A DNA stretch of 18,787 nt from JBHOQX01 sp042408595 (GTDB lineage: Bacteria; Chloroflexota; Chloroflexia; Chloroflexales; Roseiflexaceae): positions 1-18,787 of the forward strand of contig JBHOQX010000015.1 in the NCBI GenBank assembly GCA_042408595.1, written 5' to 3'. The notes below the pieces were generated by a model. It ran no database searches, was not told the DNA's origin, and worked only from the letters and a program-made list of their open reading frames with translations. Shown in pieces: positions 14,256 through 18,787 of this stretch (positions within the stretch are counted from its first letter, which is position 1; each line of letters starts with the position of its first letter). The position numbers were made by a program, and so were the translations under genes.

Positions 14256-14924
14256 ATGTCCGACAACCCGCCCCGCCGCTTCGTCTCCCCGCGCTGGCCG
14301 CTGCTCGGTCCGCTGGTTCTGCTTTTCCTCTCGTACGTCGTCATCGGCACGGTGCTTGTCACAGTCGCGCTGGCACAGCCCGGCACACTGGCGCTGCCGG
14401 ACGCCAGGGCGCTGGCGCGGGTCAGCGCGCTGGCGTCGTATTTGCTGCTCTGGCTTTCCGTCGCGGGCGGGCTGGCCCTGAGCGGCCGCACCGCCCGTAG
14501 CTGGCCGGGCCTGCGCGCGGCCTACCACGCCCACCGCTACGCCGGCCTGGCCGGGCTGGCGCTGGCGTTGTTCCACACGCTGATGCTGGCCATCGGGCCG
14601 CGCGCCTACCCGCTGCGCCAGGTGCTCATCCCGTTCGAGGGCCCGCCGGAGCGCGCCCCGTGGGCCCTGCTCGGCCAGTTCGCGCTCTATGGCCTGATCG
14701 CTGCCACACTGGCGGCCTACGCGCGGCCCTGGATCGGCCGGCGGCGCTGGCATGCGCTGCATACCCTCACGGTCGTGGCGTTCGCCCTGGCGCTGGCGCA
14801 CGGCCTGGGCGGCGGGCCGCACGACCCGACGCACCTGGCCCTCTACCTGGCCAGCGGCCTGAGCGTGGCGCTGCTGCTGAGCGTGCGCCTTGCACGGGCG
14901 TTCCGGGCCCGTACCGGGCGCTGA
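14256..14924 (+). CDS. ferric-reductase-like di-heme transmembrane protein
   Basis: The 222-aa protein has about six hydrophobic segments and resembles the ferric reductase/MsrQ-type transmembrane domain. Histidines occur as two pairs on two helices: His93 and His107 (HRYAGL...FHTLML, 13 residues between), and His169 and His182 (HALHTL...ALAHGL, 12 residues between). This is the classic spacing for two stacked b-hemes. No FAD or NAD(P)H domain is fused, so electrons must come from a partner or the quinone pool. The ATG at 14,256 is preceded by AGGA about ten bases away and lies after the hairpin-rich spacer. An in-frame extension upstream is Arg/Ala-rich and not membrane-like. The substrate (iron, methionine sulfoxide protein or other) is not determined. 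Confidence 0.75.
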   Translation: MSDNPPRRFVSPRWPLLGPLVLLFLSYVVIGTVLVTVALAQPGTLALPDARALARVSALASYLLLWLSVAGGLALSGRTARSWPGLRAAYHAHRYAGLAGLALALFHTLMLAIGPRAYPLRQVLIPFEGPPERAPWALLGQFALYGLIAATLAAYARPWIGRRRWHALHTLTVVAFALALAHGLGGGPHDPTHLALYLASGLSVALLLSVRLARAFRARTGR

Positions 14925-14975
14925 CATCGTTTCGGCGCGCGCACGCAGCGGAGCCCTGGCGCCGCACTCCTCCGC

Positions 14976-15005
14976 TTGCGCCCGGTGTCACACCGGCGGT
15001 ATAAT
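14976..15005 (+). promoter_or_regulatory. promoter of the kor operon
   Basis: TTGCGC (14,976-14,981) and a perfect TATAAT (15,000-15,005) are separated by 18 bp. The predicted leader to the korA ATG is about 170 nt. The weak -35 and the palindrome in the spacer suggest regulated transcription. Confidence 0.6.
14982..14996. promoter_or_regulatory. 15-bp palindromic operator in the kor promoter spacer
   Basis: CCGGTGT-C-ACACCGG has two perfect 7-bp arms around one base. It fills the -35/-10 spacer almost exactly, where a bound dimeric regulator would block or reshape RNA polymerase contact. The regulator is unknown. Confidence 0.55.
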
Positions 15006-15179
15006 GACCCGTGCGCCTTCCTGAACATACCCAACCGTAACGCATCACTCATTGGGAGCATTCCTACAGGTAGGACAACCCGTGGGCCACGGCGGCCAGC
15101 AGACAGCGACGGCGTTTGCGGGCCGCCCGGCCCGCCCATGGCCCGCCCGCGCTCGCGTTCGTCTGTTTGGAGCACGCCG

Positions 15180-17030
15180 ATGACCGCAACGACCCTTCAG
15201 CCCGGCCCACACGACGTGGGCGAGATCGACCAGCCGCCGATCGTCAACGATTTCTCGATCGTCGTCGCTACCGTCAACGGCTCCGGGAGCCAGACCGCCA
15301 ACAGCACGCTGATCCGCGCGATCTTCAAAATGGGCGTGCCGGTGAGCGGTAAAAACCTGTTCCCCTCGAACATTCAGGGCCTGCCGACCTGGTACACCAT
15401 CCGTGTCAGCAAGGACGGCTACACCGCCCGCCGCGCCGGGGCCGAGATTCTGGTCGCCTTCAACCCGCGCACCGCTGACGAGGACCACGACAGCCTGCCG
15501 GCCGGCGGCGTCTGCATCCACCCGGACGCCATGCGCTTCGCCCATCCGCGCAGCGACATCTCCTACTACGCGCTGCCCTCCGACGAGCTCGCCAAGCAGG
15601 CGGTCAAGCAGTTCGGCATGGACCCGAAAATGCGCGACTACCTGGCGAACATGGCCTACGTCGGCGCGATCGCCGAACTGTTCGGCGTGGACATGGGCGA
15701 GATTCGCGCCGCGCTGGTGCGACACTTCCACGGCAAAAGCAAGCCGGTCGAGTCGAACTGGTTCGTCGTGCAGGAGGCCGCGGCCTACGCCCGCGAGCAC
15801 CTGCCCAAGACCGATCGCTTCCGCGTCGCGCCGATGGACAAGACCAGCGGCCTGATGATGATCGACGGCAACAGCGCCGGCGCGCTCGGGGCGCTGATGG
15901 GCGGGATGACGCTCACCGCCTGGTACCCGATCACGCCCTCCACCAGCCTGGTGGACGCAATGACCGACTACGCCCCCAAGCTGCGGATGGACCCGGAGAC
16001 CGGCCAGGCGACGTATGCCATCGTCCAGGCCGAGGACGAGCTCGCGGCGGCAGGCATGATCGTCGGCGCCGGCTGGATGGGCGCGCGCGCCATGACCGCC
16101 ACCTCCGGCCCGGGCATCTCGCTGATGAACGAATTCGCCGGGCTGGCCTACTTCGCCGAGATGCCATGCGTGATCTGGGACATCCAGCGCATGGGGCCGA
16201 GCACCGGCCTGCCGACGCGCGTCTCGCAGGGCGACATCCTCAACGCCTACTACATGGGCCACGGCGACACGCGCCATGTCGTGCTGCTGCCGGGCACCAT
16301 GCGCGAGTGCTTTGAGTTCGGCTGGCGGGCCTTCGACCTGGCCGAGCGCCTCCAGACGGTCGTCTTCGTGCTGAGCGACCTTGACCTCGGCATGAACAAC
16401 TGGATGACCGAGCCGTTCGATTACCCGACCGAGCCGATGGACCGCGGCAAGGTGCTGTCGGCGGAGGACCTCGACCGGCTGACGGAGCGCTGGGGCCGCT
16501 ACAAGGATGTGGACGGCGACGGCATCCCGTGGCGCACGCTGCCGGGCAACCCGCACCCGAAGGCCGCCTATCTCGCGCGTGGCACCGGCCACAACGAGTA
16601 CGCCGTCTACAGCGAGCGCGCCGACGACTGGCAGCGCAACCTCGACCGGCTGGCGCGCAAGCACGACACGGCGCGCCGGCTGGTGCCGCCCCCGGTGACG
16701 GATCTCGTCGAGGGCGCCGAGGTCGGCATCATCGCCTATGGCTCGACCGACCCAGCGGTGCGCGAGGCGCGCGACACACTGGCGAAGCATGGCATCCGCG
16801 CCAGCTACCTGCGGCTGCGGGCGCTCCCGCTCGGCCAGGCCACCAGCGACTTCGTCGCCCGGCACAAGCGGCTGTATGTGGTCGAGCTGAATCACGACGG
16901 GCAGATGCATCAGTTGGTACAGCTCCATGTCCCGGATCGCGCCGCCGACATCCTCTCCGTGCGCATCTGCGACGGCCTGCCGATGACGGCGAAGTTCGTG
17001 GCCGACGGAATCCTGGAGCAGGAGCGGTGA
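15180..17030 (+). CDS. korA: 2-oxoacid:ferredoxin oxidoreductase, fused gamma-alpha subunit
   Basis: The 616-aa subunit fuses the gamma domain (about 24-205: VNGSGSQTANS, GLPTWYTIRVSKDGYTARR) to the alpha domain (about 225-616: GNSAGALGALMGG, YPITPSTSLVDAM, TATSGPGISLMNE). With KorB it oxidatively decarboxylates a 2-oxoacid, probably 2-oxoglutarate, to the acyl-CoA with reduction of ferredoxin. The YPITPST motif (249-255) is the substrate/CoA-contact signature of this class. The ATG at 15,180 has TGGAG nine bases upstream. An upstream ATG at 15,138 adds an Arg/Ser-rich stretch and is not favoured. The stop overlaps the next small gene by 4 bp. Substrate choice (2-oxoglutarate or pyruvate) cannot be fixed from sequence by eye. 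Confidence 0.93.
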   Translation: MTATTLQPGPHDVGEIDQPPIVNDFSIVVATVNGSGSQTANSTLIRAIFKMGVPVSGKNLFPSNIQGLPTWYTIRVSKDGYTARRAGAEILVAFNPRTADEDHDSLPAGGVCIHPDAMRFAHPRSDISYYALPSDELAKQAVKQFGMDPKMRDYLANMAYVGAIAELFGVDMGEIRAALVRHFHGKSKPVESNWFVVQEAAAYAREHLPKTDRFRVAPMDKTSGLMMIDGNSAGALGALMGGMTLTAWYPITPSTSLVDAMTDYAPKLRMDPETGQATYAIVQAEDELAAAGMIVGAGWMGARAMTATSGPGISLMNEFAGLAYFAEMPCVIWDIQRMGPSTGLPTRVSQGDILNAYYMGHGDTRHVVLLPGTMRECFEFGWRAFDLAERLQTVVFVLSDLDLGMNNWMTEPFDYPTEPMDRGKVLSAEDLDRLTERWGRYKDVDGDGIPWRTLPGNPHPKAAYLARGTGHNEYAVYSERADDWQRNLDRLARKHDTARRLVPPPVTDLVEGAEVGIIAYGSTDPAVREARDTLAKHGIRASYLRLRALPLGQATSDFVARHKRLYVVELNHDGQMHQLVQLHVPDRAADILSVRICDGLPMTAKFVADGILEQER

Positions 17031-17272
17031 CGTACGCCCCAACAACGAAGATGCGTGATATCCTGAAGGAGAAGCGGGCGACGATCAACAAGGCCCCTCT
17101 ACAACCTGGATCACCTGGGTGGGACGAGATTCAGACGATGACCTGGGGCGATAGTGTGAAAGTTGAGTTCTTCGAAGATGGCGAGATTGAGATCGAACGC
17201 TTCGTCACCACCGGCGTGGACTCAATCGCCGAGGACGCGCTTGCTCGCCTGATCGATGAAGACCAAGATTGA
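17027..17272 (+). CDS. unrecognised 81-aa acidic protein between korA and korB
   Basis: The GTG at 17,027 overlaps the korA TGA (GTGA), with GGAG eight bases upstream. The stop TGA ends 9 bp before the korB ATG. An ATG at 17,051 (73 aa) is an alternative start with a weaker site. The sequence has a basic N-terminal part (KMRDILKEKRATINKAP) and an acidic C-terminal half (WGDSVKVEFFEDGEIEIERF, ending ARLIDEDQD). No known domain, cysteine cluster, signal peptide or membrane segment is seen. Its codon choice is more AT-tolerant (AAAGTTGAG, GAAGATGGC) than in korA or korB, which may indicate separate origin. The tight overlaps argue that it is translated with the operon. Its function is unknown. 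Confidence 0.7.
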   Translation: MTYAPTTKMRDILKEKRATINKAPLQPGSPGWDEIQTMTWGDSVKVEFFEDGEIEIERFVTTGVDSIAEDALARLIDEDQD

Positions 17273-17281
17273 GGATGTGCG

Positions 17282-18331
17282 ATGACCACCGAAACCAAAC
17301 CAGCCCCGCGGCCCGCGGCGGTCAACAAAATCGGCCTGACCAGCCTGGACTACAAGGGCGGCGAGACGACGCTCTGCGCCGGCTGCGGCCACAACTCGAT
17401 CACCAGCCAGATCATCGCTGCGGCCTTCGAACTGTCGCTGGCGCCCCATCAGATCATCAAGATGAGCGGGATCGGCTGCTCAAGCAAGACGCCGGCGTAC
17501 TTTCTCAACCGCGCGCACGGATTCAACACGCTCCATGGCCGCATGCCCTCGGTGACCACCGGGGCGATCCTGGCCAACCGGCACATGCTGGCGATCGGCG
17601 TGAGCGGCGACGGCGACACCGGCAGCATCGGTCTCGGCCAGTTCAAGCATATGGTGCGCCGCAACGTGCCCATGGTCTACATCGTCGAGAACAACGGCGT
17701 CTACGGCCTGACAAAGGGCCAGCACTCCGCGACGGCGGATGTCGGCCAGCACCTGAAGTACGCCGGCACGAACGTCCTGCCGCCGATCGATGTCTGCCTG
17801 GAGGCGCTGGTGGCGGACTGCGGCTTCGTGGCGCGCTCGTTCGCCGGCGACGCCAAGCAGGTGCGCGAGCTGCTCAAAGCGGCGATGAGCTACCGCGGCA
17901 CAGCGGTGCTCGATATCATCAGCCCGTGCGTCACCTTCAACAACCACCACGACTCGACCAAGAGCTACGACTGGGGCAAGGAGCACGAGGAGCGGATTCA
18001 GGAGATCCAGTTCATCCCCAGCTTCCAGGAGATCCAGGTCGAGTACGAGGAGGGCGCGGAGCAGATTGTGCAGCTCCACGACGGGCCGGCGATCAAGCTG
18101 AAGAAGCTCGACCGGACCTACGACCCGACGAACCGCCGGCGCGCGCTCGAGCTGCTGGAGGAGGCCCGCGAGCAGCACGAATTCATCACCGGGCTGATCT
18201 ACATCGATGAGCGGCGCGCCACCCTGCCGGAGGTGCTGCACATCACCGACACGCCGCTGGCGCACCTCCCGCCGGAGCAGCTCCGCCCCAGCCGCGAGCG
18301 CTTCGACGCGCTCCTGGCCGAGCTGATGTAG
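17282..18331 (+). CDS. korB: 2-oxoacid:ferredoxin oxidoreductase, beta subunit
   Basis: The 349-aa subunit binds thiamine diphosphate through GDGD (109-112) and NN (137-138) in the standard spacing. Four cysteines, Cys32 and Cys35 (LCAGCGHNS), Cys66 (GIGCSSK) and Cys215 (ISPCVTFNN), fit the ligand set of the single [4Fe-4S] cluster in two-subunit archaeal-type enzymes. The C-terminal third (about 230-349) contains KEHEERIQEIQFIP and the Leu-rich end. The ATG at 17,282 follows GAGG about seven bases upstream, which overlaps the stop of the small gene. With KorA it forms the catalytic core. Electrons go to ferredoxin, whose gene is not in this window. Confidence 0.95.
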   Translation: MTTETKPAPRPAAVNKIGLTSLDYKGGETTLCAGCGHNSITSQIIAAAFELSLAPHQIIKMSGIGCSSKTPAYFLNRAHGFNTLHGRMPSVTTGAILANRHMLAIGVSGDGDTGSIGLGQFKHMVRRNVPMVYIVENNGVYGLTKGQHSATADVGQHLKYAGTNVLPPIDVCLEALVADCGFVARSFAGDAKQVRELLKAAMSYRGTAVLDIISPCVTFNNHHDSTKSYDWGKEHEERIQEIQFIPSFQEIQVEYEEGAEQIVQLHDGPAIKLKKLDRTYDPTNRRRALELLEEAREQHEFITGLIYIDERRATLPEVLHITDTPLAHLPPEQLRPSRERFDALLAELM

Positions 18332-18787
18332 CGGCAGACCGAGCAACGAGCAGACGGGCAGATAGCGGAGGGACTGGCGGGCTGATAGGCTGAGCCCACG
18401 GGGTGGCTCTTCGATGGAGGATGGAGGACCGTGGACTGTCCGCCGCCCTCCCTGCCCGGCGGCGCGTCGCTCATCCCGGCCGAAGGCGCGGGCGAGGCGC
18501 CGCCGCTCGTGCGCTCCCGTGGGCCGGGGCAGTTGCAGTGCTGCACTCCGATGTGCTTCCACCACCTCAAGCTGGCGATCCCTGCCAGCATTTCATCCGT
18601 CTCATCTGCGTCTCCAAAGCAGGCCGACCCGCCCTAGCGCGCAGTAGCCCCCACGCCACCGGCCGGCTCTCGCGCCTGCACCTGCGATCTCCCTGGGTGA
18701 CCATTCCGAACGGTGGAACGACGTGGAGGATCGCATCGAGAGACACGCCGATGACGTGATCGCTGCGCTCAGAGGCCTGGTGGAAAC
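18332..18787. other. 456-bp region after korB, no supportable gene
   Basis: Only weak signals occur. GAGCC/GGCTC (18,392-18,396 and 18,405-18,409) may be a korB terminator. Short G/C-rich inverted repeats such as GCCGCC/GGCGGC lie near 18,440-18,465. From 18,648 to the window end, one plus frame is open and its last ~30 codons read coding-like (DHSERWNDVEDRIERHADDV). It has no ATG, GTG or TTG start in the window, so a gene is not called. Confidence 0.5.

Noticed and set aside
13305..14927. Long minus-strand open frame (540 codons) opposite the SH3b and ferric-reductase-like genes
   Set aside because: It is antisense to two well-supported genes. Its translation is low-complexity Arg/Gln/Ala/Gly typical of GC-rich shadow frames, and it crosses the hairpin-rich spacer.
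15045..17045. Minus-strand open frame (666 codons) opposite korA
   Set aside because: It mirrors korA in a complementary frame. The product is His/Val/Ala/Arg-rich without motifs, and korA homology is unambiguous.
1..18787. Defence system, prophage, CRISPR array or toxin-antitoxin pair
   Set aside because: No regularly spaced repeats, integrase, nuclease, transposase or paired toxin-like gene was seen. The small gene between korA and korB has no toxin partner.

Overview
The window is GC-rich bacterial DNA with short intergenic gaps, frequent GTG starts and strong AGGAG-type ribosome binding sites. The gene content suggests a heterotrophic Chloroflexota bacterium (Thermomicrobia-like or a related class). 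That placement is inferred from the combination of genes and the FlgD-Ig lipoprotein style, not from a marker phylogeny. No rRNA, tRNA, CRISPR array, transposase or phage gene was seen.

Left part (1-5,400). A minus-strand operon runs methylmalonyl-CoA epimerase -> YbhN/LPG-synthase-TM-like membrane protein -> FlgD-Ig lipoprotein, with a recognisable promoter. It ends in a 104-bp near-perfect palindrome that supplies the last stop codon. Upstream of the operon lie a small inverted-repeat element and a 5'-truncated, twice-frameshifted alpha/beta-hydrolase remnant. Next come a gamma-carbonic-anhydrase-like gene (+) and a convergent MoxR-type AAA+ ATPase (-).

Middle (5,400-12,200). A ribosomal protein operon, rplU-rpmA-rpmE, has a full-consensus sigma-70 promoter, a candidate structured leader and a clean hairpin terminator. 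A Tat-exported PhoX/DUF839 protein (-) is divergent from the cyanophycin pair cphB-cphA (+). CphB (cyanophycinase) degrades and CphA (cyanophycin synthetase) makes the Asp-Arg storage polymer. Both keep their expected catalytic motifs.

Right part (12,200-18,787). A repeat-rich spacer precedes a thioredoxin-coupled-type arsenate reductase (ArsC). A cytoplasmic-looking coiled-coil/SH3b protein follows, then a hairpin-dense 495-bp spacer and a ferric-reductase-like di-heme membrane protein. The kor operon comes last: KorA (gamma-alpha fusion), an unrecognised 81-aa protein and KorB (2-oxoacid:ferredoxin oxidoreductase). Its promoter carries a 15-bp palindrome exactly in the -35/-10 spacer. The final ~450 bp hold no supportable gene.

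Metabolically the window links methylmalonyl-CoA handling, ferredoxin-dependent 2-oxoacid oxidation and nitrogen storage as cyanophycin. The least explained items are the small protein embedded between korA and korB, the operator-like palindrome of that operon, and the hairpin-dense spacer before the di-heme membrane protein.
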